Below are positions 1 to 6,663 of a stretch of DNA of 7,213 nt, piece by piece. Each line of letters starts with the position of its first letter. The stretch's first letter is position 1. The DNA comes from an uncultured Chitinophagaceae bacterium (GTDB lineage Bacteria; Bacteroidota; Bacteroidia; Chitinophagales; Chitinophagaceae). The translations under genes were made by a program, and so were the position numbers. The DNA is taken from assembly GCA_937919945.1 (NCBI GenBank), contig CALESY010000117.1, positions 1-7,213 of the forward strand. Reading direction: 5' to 3'. The notes beneath the pieces were generated by a model, which worked only from the letters and a program-made list of their open reading frames with translations, was not told where the DNA came from and ran no database searches.

Positions 1-2821
1 GATAAGTGGGGTTATTGCCACCATTGGTTGGTGTAGCGGTAAAATTAATCATCGTACCGCTGGGTACGGTAGCAGTGGGGTTGGCAGTGATGCTTACAGA
101 TGGTGCCAACCACGGGAACACACGCATGGTAATAACATTACTGGTGTCTGTAAAAGGCTCGCTACAGGCATTCGGTGCTACCATTACACAGTAGAAACGG
201 TCGAAATCAAGTGCCGAAGATGTACTGTAGTTTACACCGGTAGCACCTGTAACGGGATTGTTATTCCTATACCAACTATAAGTAAGCCCGGTGCCCGCAT
301 TGTTGGGAGTGGCTACAAACAATACATTCGCTCCCTGGCAGATGCTGTCTTTAGGGCTGGGGTATATATTTATAGTCGGCGCGGGTACTACATTCACCAC
401 CGTAGTACCGGGCTGCGACGGACAATTGTTAACTGTAGCCGTCACGCTGTATGTACCCGACATGGCGGAAGTAGCACCTGCTCTCAATGCATTCTGTGTA
501 GATGCCCCAAAGCCTGAAGGCCCGGTCCATGCATAGGTAGCCCCTGCAACGGCAGAAGCAGACAGGCTGATGGTTTTGGTAGCGCATACAGGGCTGTTGG
601 AAGAAGCGACCGGCGTAGCAGGCGTAGCCGTTACTTGCACAAATACAGTGTCTTTAACAGCGCAGCCATTGAGGATAGCCGTTAGTATATAATCGCCACC
701 CTGTGCGGGCAGTATGCCTGATATAACCGGGTTTTGCGAAGTGCTGGAATAGCTGCCGGGGCCCACCCAGTTGAAAGATACCCCCGAACTGGTGGTGTTA
801 CCTGCCAGGAACAAAGTAGCCCCCTGGCAAAGCGGGCCATTAGCCCCTGCACTGAAGCTGGCAGGCAATGGTTTTATCAATACAGTAACGGTGTCTTTGG
901 CAGTACAGTTAAAGCCATTGGTGGCTGTCACAATATAGTCGCCGCTCATGGCTGACGTAGTCGCTGTGCGTACCGGGTTTTGTACCGATGCGGTATAGCT
1001 GGCGGGCCCTGTCCACCCGTAAGTAACGCCACTGCTGCTGGTGGTGCAGAACAGGTTGAGCGCCTCTCGTTCGCATATAGGAGCGTTGGCAGTAGCAGTA
1101 ACAGGCAGGGGGCTGCTGTTCACCACAACTGTTAAGCTGTCTTTGGTAATACAGCCATTCAGTTCATACGTAAGTACATATTTGCCGGCAGCAGCAAGGG
1201 TTACCCCGTTGATGCTGGCAGGCGATAAAGTAGAAACAAAGCTGTTTGGGCCATTCCATGTATAATTAACCCCGGTAGAAGAACTGCCGGCGTTGAGCGT
1301 GAGTGTGCTGCCCGTGCAAACAGGCGTATTGCTGCTGATAGTGCGGTTGGCAGCCAGTGGCTTTACCAGCACCGTTACGGTGTCGCGGATGGTGCAGCCT
1401 GTATAGAAGGCCGAGAAAATATAATCGCCGCTCATGGCAGGCAGTGAGTTGGCACGGAAAGTATCTTTTGCAACGGAAGCAAAGCTGCCTGGGCCGCTCC
1501 AGCTATAGCTATTGGCGGCAGTTGGTACCGTTGCAGTCAGGATGATACTGTCGCGCTCGCAAACAGGCGTGGTAGCTGTGGCAATAACCGTAGCAGCCGA
1601 TACGGAAGAAACCACCACTGCCGTTGTATCTTTTGCAAGGCAGCCAAACAGACGGGCTGTAACGATGTAGTTGCCGCTATTGGTAGTAGTTGCCGCGGAG
1701 ATGGTCGGGTTTTGCAGGGTAGAAACAAAGCTGGCCGGTCCTGTCCAGCGATATGATACACCCGTAGTAGTGCTGGAAGCAAAGAGATTGAGTTGCTGGC
1801 CAGTGCAGACGGGTGTATTACTGCTATTGGATACATTGGGCCGAGTAACACCGATGCTGATAGGGAATTGATTAGCACCGGAGCTGTCTACGGCACTGGT
1901 AGAGAGGATGCGCAAGCGATAGCTGCTGCCGGGTGTGATGGTGGTAGGTACTACACAGGTGATATTGCCGGCCGTAGTGGCAGTACGTGTACCGATGATA
2001 GTTGTGCCGGATGTAAACGTGCCGCTGCTGTTGCTCAGTTGCACGCTGAATACATTGGTGCCTGTGAAAAGCGAACTGTTGTTGAGCGTATAGGGAACCT
2101 GAAATGTATCACCTGCACATATCAGGCTGTCTGCATATAGATTGTTGATGCCATTCGCTATTTTAACAACAACGGAGTCTATGTAATAGTAGGCAAGCCC
2201 GCTGCCTGTAATTGAAAGCCCGCTGGAAGGTGTAAATTTTCCTATTACAATATTATCGTAAGCAGAGTCTGCAATAAAATATCCCACCATTCTTATCCAG
2301 TTTAGGGTATCTGTAATTATACCGTAACTTGTGTAATGTACCTGTGGGGTTACATTAAGTGTAGCACTGACACCAGTAATAGTAGTCGTGGGACCATTAT
2401 CATAGAACCACACACCCAAACCATCACAGGCACTTGCGGTGTTATTACTTTTGTTTACTGACATTGACACCTCGTATCGTGTACCAATAACCATTGGAGT
2501 GATAGGAGATGCTAAATACTCTGTATATGTTGTTGGTGTTGAACTGTTATTATAAGAGTATGCACCAGCATAACCATTGCCACTGGCAGCAGGTTGAAAA
2601 CCGTTAAAATTGACAGGCACACCCGCTGTGGTACCACTACATGAATGAAAAAAATCAGTTGAAGCACCATGATATTGCCGCCAAGGAGTAGCATTTATCA
2701 ATTGACTGTGACTTGTAGGACAAGTAGAATAAAATTCAAAATTGCCATTGGGTACGAGATTTTGTGCTGATGCTGAGTTAATGCACGCTAATAAGGCAAA
2801 AAAGGATAAAAGCTTCTTCAT
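1..2821 (-). CDS. Large secreted Ig-like/PKD-like repeat protein, C-terminus beyond window
   Basis: Seen: an uninterrupted frame of 940 codons starts at ATG 2821 and runs off the left edge. Residues 1-20 (MKKLLSFFALLACINSASAQ) are a clear Sec signal peptide, which fixes the start. Residues 21-222 open with NLVPNGNFE, a motif common at the N-terminus of Bacteroidota surface proteins; I infer a beta-sandwich domain. Residues 225-326 form a linker Ig-like domain (ICAGDTFQVPYTLN). Six Ig-like repeats of about 81 residues cover 329-812. A different Ig-like unit covers 813-903 (SICQGANVLF, SYSWYRNN), and a third type begins at 904 (PSVSITANPTATVPSGT) and is cut by the edge. Known: such proteins are usually secreted adhesins or surface filaments, often ending in a T9SS or gliding-motility-associated C-terminal domain. 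That end is not visible, so T9SS export is inference. No enzymatic motif is seen. It is transcribed divergently from the lipoprotein gene at 3019. GC content rises from about 40% over the N-terminal domain to about 55% over the repeats. Confidence 0.9.
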   Translation of the reverse strand, partial: MKKLLSFFALLACINSASAQNLVPNGNFEFYSTCPTSHSQLINATPWRQYHGASTDFFHSCSGTTAGVPVNFNGFQPAASGNGYAGAYSYNNSSTPTTYTEYLASPITPMVIGTRYEVSMSVNKSNNTASACDGLGVWFYDNGPTTTITGVSATLNVTPQVHYTSYGIITDTLNWIRMVGYFIADSAYDNIVIGKFTPSSGLSITGSGLAYYYIDSVVVKIANGINNLYADSLICAGDTFQVPYTLNNSSLFTGTNVFSVQLSNSSGTFTSGTTIIGTRTATTAGNITCVVPTTITPGSSYRLRILSTSAVDSSGANQFPISIGVTRPNVSNSSNTPVCTGQQLNLFASSTTTGVSYRWTGPASFVSTLQNPTISAATTTNSGNYIVTARLFGCLAKDTTAVVVSSVSAATVIATATTPVCERDSIILTATVPTAANSYSWSGPGSFASVAKDTFRANSLPAMSGDYIFSAFYTGCTIRDTVTVLVKPLAANRTISSNTPVCTGSTLTLNAGSSSTGVNYTWNGPNSFVSTLSPASINGVTLAAAGKYVLTYELNGCITKDSLTVVVNSSPLPVTATANAPICEREALNLFCTTSSSGVTYGWTGPASYTASVQNPVRTATTSAMSGDYIVTATNGFNCTAKDTVTVLIKPLPASFSAGANGPLCQGATLFLAGNTTSSGVSFNWVGPGSYSSTSQNPVISGILPAQGGDYILTAILNGCAVKDTVFVQVTATPATPVASSNSPVCATKTISLSASAVAGATYAWTGPSGFGASTQNALRAGATSAMSGTYSVTATVNNCPSQPGTTVVNVVPAPTINIYPSPKDSICQGANVLFVATPNNAGTGLTYSWYRNNNPVTGATGVNYSTSSALDFDRFYCVMVAPNACSEPFTDTSNVITMRVFPWLAPSVSITANPTATVPSGTMINFTATPTNGGNNPTY
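386..1837 (-). repeat. Six tandem Ig-like repeats arranged as three A-B dimers
   Basis: These are in-frame protein repeats inside the large secreted gene. Units by residue are A1 329-406, B1 407-488, A2 489-570, B2 571-651, A3 652-733 and B3 734-812. Each has an opening 'P(V/I/L)C', a central 'W(T/S/N/V)GP' and a closing '(G/N)C' followed in most units by a 'KDT' or 'RDT'-type strand. B units share AMSG before the tyrosine strand (AMSGDYI, AMSGDYI, AMSGTYS); A units have NSGNY, AAAGKY and QGGDY instead. B1 and B2 also share CER after the first proline pair and TVTVL(V/I)KPL at the end. Dimer boundaries in bases are 1837-1358, 1357-869 and 868-386. The paired cysteines lie 54-56 residues apart in every unit. 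Confidence 0.85.
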
Positions 2822-2913
2822 ATACAATAGTAAAAGACTTGTAATTTAACTATATATGGTATACTGGATTGCCTGTAAAAACATGTTAATCGGATTTTAA
2901 TCCTATATGAAGA

Positions 2914-2973
2914 AAAATATTAATTTTTAGTAATAGAAATGTTTGTAAAGCACACAGGAAAATATTAATTTTT
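2914..2973. repeat. 15-bp perfect direct repeat, copies 45 bp apart
   Basis: AAAATATTAATTTTT occurs at 2914-2928 and again at 2959-2973, with different sequence between the copies. Each copy is itself an imperfect palindrome. The position between two divergent promoters suits a regulator or nucleoid-protein site, but low-complexity AT sequence repeats by chance more often than mixed sequence, so function is inference. Confidence 0.5.
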
Positions 2974-2985
2974 CATTTCTTTAGT

Positions 2986-2993
2986 TATATTTA
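2986..2993 (+). promoter_or_regulatory. Possible -7 element for the lipoprotein-protease operon
   Basis: TATATTTA matches the Bacteroidota -7 consensus TAnnTTTG except at the last base and lies 25 bases before the ATG at 3019. No good TTTG -33 element is found about 19 bases upstream, only a T-rich stretch at 2969-2973. The call is tentative. Confidence 0.3.
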
Positions 2994-3018
2994 CGCTAAT
3001 AAGCAGCCGAAAACTGAT

Positions 3019-3783
3019 ATGAATAAAAAGACGTTACCATTATTACTGCTGGCAGTTTTATTTACAATTGCATATACTTCCTGTAAAAAGGCAGATGATA
3101 TACCCGTTGTGAAAGAAAGTGATAACTACTTTCCGCTGGAGATTGGTAAATATGTAATATATAATGTAGATAGTACTATTTGGGACGATACTAATTGTGT
3201 GAAAATAACACGCCGTCATCAAATGATGTATACAGTTGCGGACACTTTTACAGATGCAAAAGGCAGGGCTTCGTACCGCGTAGATGTACGTATACGTAAA
3301 AAAGCAGAAGACCCCTGGCAGATACAAAGCGTAATGTATGCAACCAATACCGGACAAGAGCTTGAAATTGCTTATTCGCAACTTAGGTTTATTAAAATGA
3401 TTTACCCGATATCTGAAGGGCGTACTTGGTTGGGTAATGCTTATGTAGATACTAAAGATGCGACCCTAGCATACTTTAACGACTGGAATTACCGTTATGT
3501 AAACGTAGATATGCCTTTCAGTAACGGACAGGTAAACTATAATAACACAGTAACAGTAATGCAGGTTGATGAAAAAGTAAACGATCCTGAAACACAACCT
3601 CGTGATAATGCTACACGCACTTTCAGCAAAGAAGTTTTTGCAAAAGGTGTTGGTATGGTGTACCGTGAGTATTACAGGTGGACATATGACGCATCAGCAC
3701 TAAACAACAACGACATCAACAACCTAGATGCTCGTTGCCTGAAAGGTGATGGTGTTGTGTTGCGCGCTGTAGACCACAACTAA
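3019..3783 (+). CDS. Uncharacterised lipoprotein, 254 aa
   Basis: Seen: MNKKTLPLLLLAVLFTIAYT is followed by S21-C22-K23-K24, a signal-peptidase-II type signal in the loose Bacteroidota form; Cys22 would be the lipidated residue. The next residues, KKADD, are basic then acidic and weakly resemble the lipoprotein export signals that place Bacteroidota lipoproteins on the outer surface. The mature part includes YFPLEIGKYVIYNVDS (residues 38-53), a polar beta-rich middle, and FAKGVGMVYREY (207-218). I recognise this 'FPLE-G-Y-Y' / 'KGVG-VYRE' pattern from hypothetical Bacteroidota lipoproteins but know no function. There are no catalytic motifs and no further membrane segments. Two mature cysteines, C60 and C240, could pair. 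It lies 18 bases upstream of the S8 protease gene on the same strand, so the two are probably co-transcribed. A protease partner, chaperone or substrate role would be a guess. Confidence 0.85.
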   Translation: MNKKTLPLLLLAVLFTIAYTSCKKADDIPVVKESDNYFPLEIGKYVIYNVDSTIWDDTNCVKITRRHQMMYTVADTFTDAKGRASYRVDVRIRKKAEDPWQIQSVMYATNTGQELEIAYSQLRFIKMIYPISEGRTWLGNAYVDTKDATLAYFNDWNYRYVNVDMPFSNGQVNYNNTVTVMQVDEKVNDPETQPRDNATRTFSKEVFAKGVGMVYREYYRWTYDASALNNNDINNLDARCLKGDGVVLRAVDHN

Positions 3784-3786
3784 GCT

Positions 3787-3793
3787 AAGGAAA
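3787..3793 (+). promoter_or_regulatory. Shine-Dalgarno-like site for the S8 protease
   Basis: AAGGAAA lies 8 bases before the ATG at 3802, between the lipoprotein stop (3781-3783) and the protease start. It supports ATG 3802 as the start. Many Bacteroidota genes lack such a site, so its importance is uncertain. Confidence 0.4.
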
Positions 3794-3801
3794 CATAATA
3801 T

Positions 3802-5451
3802 ATGTGCGGATTGAAAAGTGTATGGTGTTCTCTCTTTGTATTGTGCTGCCTTTTTGCAGATGCACAAACGCCTCAATTCGCTTTCCGCATTCGACTGAAA
3901 GATAAACAAGGCTCGCTACCGCTGAGCAATCCATCCGCATTTTTATCACAACGTGCGCAAGACAGGCGTACAAAATTAGGCATTGGCATCGATAGTACTG
4001 ACCAACCTGTATCGGCCGTTTATCTGAACGATATTGCCGCAACCATCAGTTACAAGCCACACCTTACATCAAAATGGCAGAACTATGCTGTAATATTGGT
4101 AACCGACAGTAGCAATATGCCTGCTGTGCGCAGCAAGCCATACGTAACGGGCGTGGATTATGTTGGCTATTTCCCTACGGGTTTGCATAAAACAACAGGT
4201 AGCGGAGGCTTTGCGGAGGAGAAAGCAACAGGTAGCGAAAGCTATTATGGTAGTGCATACGAACAAACAAGATTGGTCAATGGCGATCATCTGCACGACA
4301 GGGGTTATAAAGGTAAAGGAAAGCTGATAGCCGTTTTTGATGAAGGCTTTGCGGGCGTAGATACCGGTCCTGCATTTGACAGCATGATGCAGAGTGGGAG
4401 GATGGTTGATAAATACAATTTTGTATATGCTAACACGGATGTGTACAGCAATTTCAACCACGGTACAGGTTGCTTATCTACCATGGCTGGTAATATACCG
4501 GGCACTTATGTAGGCAGTGCGCCCGAAGCATCATATGCATTGTATGTTACGGAATACCGTTTTGCTGAGTTGCCGATAGAATTAGACCAAATAGTTGCCG
4601 CTACAGAAAGGGCAGATAGCGTTGGGGCGGACGTGATATCAGCATCAGTAGGGTATAATGGTTTTTCGCCGCCATTTACATCGTTAGTGTATGCTGATGT
4701 AAATGGTAAAACTACAGTAGCCAGTATTGGTGCTAATATGGCTACAGCCAAGGGAATATTATTTGTCGTTACCGCCGGAAATGACGGTGCCAGCTCTTGG
4801 AAGTATATACTAGCACCGGGCGATGCAGATAGTGCATTGACTGTAGGATGTGTAAATAATGGTAAAGTGCCATGGAGCCAAAGTGGCTATGGGCCTAACT
4901 CATCAGGTAGAGTTAAACCTGATGTGTGTGCGCAAGGGAGCCCCTCGGCAATCATGTTCAGTTCTGCAACACCTACGTTGGGAACAGGTACATCTTATTC
5001 TACTCCACAAATTGCAGGCTGGGCGGCATGCTTGTTGCAGGCAACGAATAACAACCCATCGCCTTACCGAATACGCAATGCCATAGTACAAAGTGCACAT
5101 GCATACAGCAACCCCGGTACACAAGTGGGCTACGGTGTGCCCGACTTTGCCACTGCCAGTGCATTATTGAATATTAAAGACAGCCCAACGGCTACTGATA
5201 AAAATTGGGTGCAGGTATATCCCAATCCTATAGATAAGCAACTACAAGTAACGGTAATACTACCACAAAATGCAGCTGTACAGTTTATATTAACTGATGT
5301 AACCGGTAAACAGGTATTTGTTACAGAAAAGAAACTGCCAAACGGGAAACAAAATATAAGCTTGCAAGTACCGCAATTAGCCAAAGGCATCTACAACCTG
5401 ACTGTAACAACAGGTGATAATAAAATGACAAGCCGTGTTGTGGTGCCATAA
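3802..5451 (+). CDS. Secreted S8 (subtilisin-like) serine protease with T9SS sorting domain, 549 aa
   Basis: Seen: residues 1-22 (ending FADAQ) form a signal peptide. Residues 24-165 match the N-terminal region usual in Bacteroidota S8 proteases (FRIRLKDKQGS, LSNPSAFLSQRAQDRR, GIGIDSTDQPV) and may act as a propeptide. The catalytic domain spans about 166-458: Asp180 in AVFDEGF, His220 in NHGTG, oxyanion Asn327 in VVTAGNDG, and nucleophile Ser398 in GTGTSYSTP. All four are present, so the enzyme should be active. Residues 466-549 (VQVYPNP, LTDVTGKQV, KGIYNLTV) are a type A T9SS C-terminal domain, directing export across the outer membrane and cleavage or surface anchoring. Known: S8 enzymes hydrolyse peptide bonds with a Ser-His-Asp triad. 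Substrate is unknown; nutrient proteolysis and processing of surface proteins are both possible. The gene follows the lipoprotein by 18 bases and ends one base before the convergent methyltransferase stop codon. Confidence 0.95.
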   Translation: MCGLKSVWCSLFVLCCLFADAQTPQFAFRIRLKDKQGSLPLSNPSAFLSQRAQDRRTKLGIGIDSTDQPVSAVYLNDIAATISYKPHLTSKWQNYAVILVTDSSNMPAVRSKPYVTGVDYVGYFPTGLHKTTGSGGFAEEKATGSESYYGSAYEQTRLVNGDHLHDRGYKGKGKLIAVFDEGFAGVDTGPAFDSMMQSGRMVDKYNFVYANTDVYSNFNHGTGCLSTMAGNIPGTYVGSAPEASYALYVTEYRFAELPIELDQIVAATERADSVGADVISASVGYNGFSPPFTSLVYADVNGKTTVASIGANMATAKGILFVVTAGNDGASSWKYILAPGDADSALTVGCVNNGKVPWSQSGYGPNSSGRVKPDVCAQGSPSAIMFSSATPTLGTGTSYSTPQIAGWAACLLQATNNNPSPYRIRNAIVQSAHAYSNPGTQVGYGVPDFATASALLNIKDSPTATDKNWVQVYPNPIDKQLQVTVILPQNAAVQFILTDVTGKQVFVTEKKLPNGKQNISLQVPQLAKGIYNLTVTTGDNKMTSRVVVP

Positions 5452-5452
5452 A

Positions 5453-6610
5453 TTACTTTTTCTTTAGCAGGGCAATAAACATACTATCTGCATGATTTTG
5501 AATACCATTTATTGTATGCATTTCCTGTAGCATAATGTTGGAGTTGGTATTCAGCATGTGACTGACAACATCTTCATTTTCTTGCCTGAATACGGAACAG
5601 GTAATGTAATACAATGTGCCATTTAGCGCCAGATGTTTAATTGCATTATTAGCAATGTTTTTTTGAAGTGTATTAATGGCCGTTAGTTTATTTGTATGAA
5701 AGAAATAACATTCTTCCGGTGTGCGGGCCCATGTGCCTGAGCCTGTACAAGGTACATCGCAAATAATGCCGTCAAACAAACGGCCTTTCATCTGTTGAGC
5801 CACTTCTTTATCGTCAGCCATATTTAGCTGTATGGTGGCTGGTGCCGGTAGTTTGTATTTTTTAAAGCGCTGCAAGAGGTTGTGCAATATGCTATGGCGT
5901 GTGTCTGATGCTGTTAAATGTATTGCAGGGTGCTTATCTGCTAACAGTAAAGATTTACCACCTGCACCACTACAACAATCCCACCAGGTTTGCCCGTTTT
6001 GTGGTGTGAAGTAAACGCCTGTTTGCTGCGATGATGCATCCTGTACTACATAATCTTCTTCAGGTAGTAATGTATCTATGTTGCTACTATTGGGTAACGC
6101 AAAGCAGGTTGGTGATATTTCTTTGTAGGGAATATTGTGTTGTGTTAGTGTGTTGACGATTCCCTCTTTATTTCTGCGTATGCGTATAAACATATCGGGC
6201 TGCGAGAGCATAGAGTGTAACCATTCATCTTTTTCAATGCCTGCAGATAATTGTACATCGTGCGGGAAGATGCCTGATAGTTGAAAGTCAATATCAGTTT
6301 CATCGGTAGGCAAAAAAGGTGTGAGGTGTTTGCCGCTACGGTTACATATCGCAAGGCATGCCTGCACACGCTGCTCAAGCGCAATGGTACTTCTTAAGCC
6401 ACGCTCGCAACGGTACCAGCAATAGGTCATTTCGCTCAGTACTTTTCTATCTCTGCTGCCCAGTTTGGGGTGTTGTTTATAATACTGCTTCAGGAAATGT
6501 GCTAATGGCAGACTACCATCGTAGTTGCCAAGTATGCTAGTAATATGTTGGTATATGTACCGCAGATTGTATTGATTAAAAATGATTGCAATGATAAACA
6601 AAAAGCACAT
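5453..6610 (-). CDS. RsmB/NOP-family (Fmu/Sun-type) SAM-dependent m5C RNA methyltransferase
   Basis: Role: methylates C5 of a cytosine in RNA, probably 16S rRNA, in the cytoplasm. Seen, numbering from the ATG at 6610 (385 aa): an N-terminal region, about 15-140, with YDGSLPLAHFLKQYY and KLGSRDRKVLSE, typical of Bacteroidota members; VVQDASSQ (188-195), as in RsmB; SAM-binding motif DCCSGAGGK (211-219); acidic Asp236 in TASD; motif IV DVPCTGSG (285-292) with Cys288; motif VI TCS (337-339) with Cys338. In RsmB-type enzymes the motif VI cysteine is the nucleophile and the motif IV cysteine releases the product, so both are intact. The C-terminus ADSMFIALLKKK fits the family. The start is uncertain: a GTG at 6631 lies inside the terminator hairpin and is unlikely; ATG 6610 still gives an odd hydrophobic leader (MCFLFIIAIIF), while family-like sequence begins near LRYIYQHI (codon 6565). 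The exact target base cannot be told from sequence. Confidence 0.9.
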   Translation of the reverse strand: MCFLFIIAIIFNQYNLRYIYQHITSILGNYDGSLPLAHFLKQYYKQHPKLGSRDRKVLSEMTYCWYRCERGLRSTIALEQRVQACLAICNRSGKHLTPFLPTDETDIDFQLSGIFPHDVQLSAGIEKDEWLHSMLSQPDMFIRIRRNKEGIVNTLTQHNIPYKEISPTCFALPNSSNIDTLLPEEDYVVQDASSQQTGVYFTPQNGQTWWDCCSGAGGKSLLLADKHPAIHLTASDTRHSILHNLLQRFKKYKLPAPATIQLNMADDKEVAQQMKGRLFDGIICDVPCTGSGTWARTPEECYFFHTNKLTAINTLQKNIANNAIKHLALNGTLYYITCSVFRQENEDVVSHMLNTNSNIMLQEMHTINGIQNHADSMFIALLKKK

Positions 6611-6620
6611 GTAAACATAG

Positions 6621-6643
6621 AAGCCGCTCACTGAGCGGCTTTT
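6621..6643. terminator. Strong hairpin, probably a bidirectional intrinsic terminator
   Basis: AAGCCGCTC (6621-6629), loop ACT, GAGCGGCTT (6633-6641) forms a perfect 9-bp GC-rich stem. On the plus strand it ends in four Ts (6640-6643). On the minus strand four As precede the stem but the T-tract after it is weak (TTCTATGTTT). By position it terminates the minus-strand T9SS gene, whose stop codon is at 6664-6666. The better T-tract on the plus strand means it could also stop plus-strand read-through from the protease operon. Confidence 0.75.
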
Positions 6644-6663
6644 GTACCTTATGTATTACTATG

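Larger units (their letters stand above)
2822..3018. other. Divergent AT-rich intergenic region
   Basis: This 197-base gap separates the divergent starts at 2821 (minus) and 3019 (plus), so it should hold the promoters of both genes. It contains a perfect 15-bp direct repeat (listed separately) and a small inverted repeat, GGATT-TT-AATCC, at 2892-2903. I see no convincing Bacteroidota TAnnTTTG element on the minus strand. I see no tRNA, small ORF or riboswitch-like structure. Confidence 0.7.

Noticed and set aside
386..1837. CRISPR-like or DNA-level tandem repeat array
   Set aside because: The repeats are about 245 bp, in frame and degenerate at DNA level while conserved in protein. They are coding domain repeats.
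1537..1878. Open frame of 113 codons on the minus strand inside the repeat region, in another frame from the large gene
   Set aside because: It lies wholly within the repeat gene, starts mid-repeat, and its translation (Leu/Pro/Ser-rich) shows no domain. It is a frame shadow of the repeats.
1793..2140. Open frame of 115 codons on the plus strand opposite the repeat gene
   Set aside because: It is antisense to well-supported coding sequence, with no signal, motif or start context of its own.
2892..2903. GGATT-TT-AATCC inverted repeat as a terminator
   Set aside because: The stem is only 5 bp and AT-rich with a 2-base loop, has no T-tract, and lies between divergent starts where no terminator is expected.
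4069..4461. Open frame of 130 codons opposite the S8 protease gene
   Set aside because: It overlaps the catalytic Asp/His region of the protease on the other strand, and its translation looks random.
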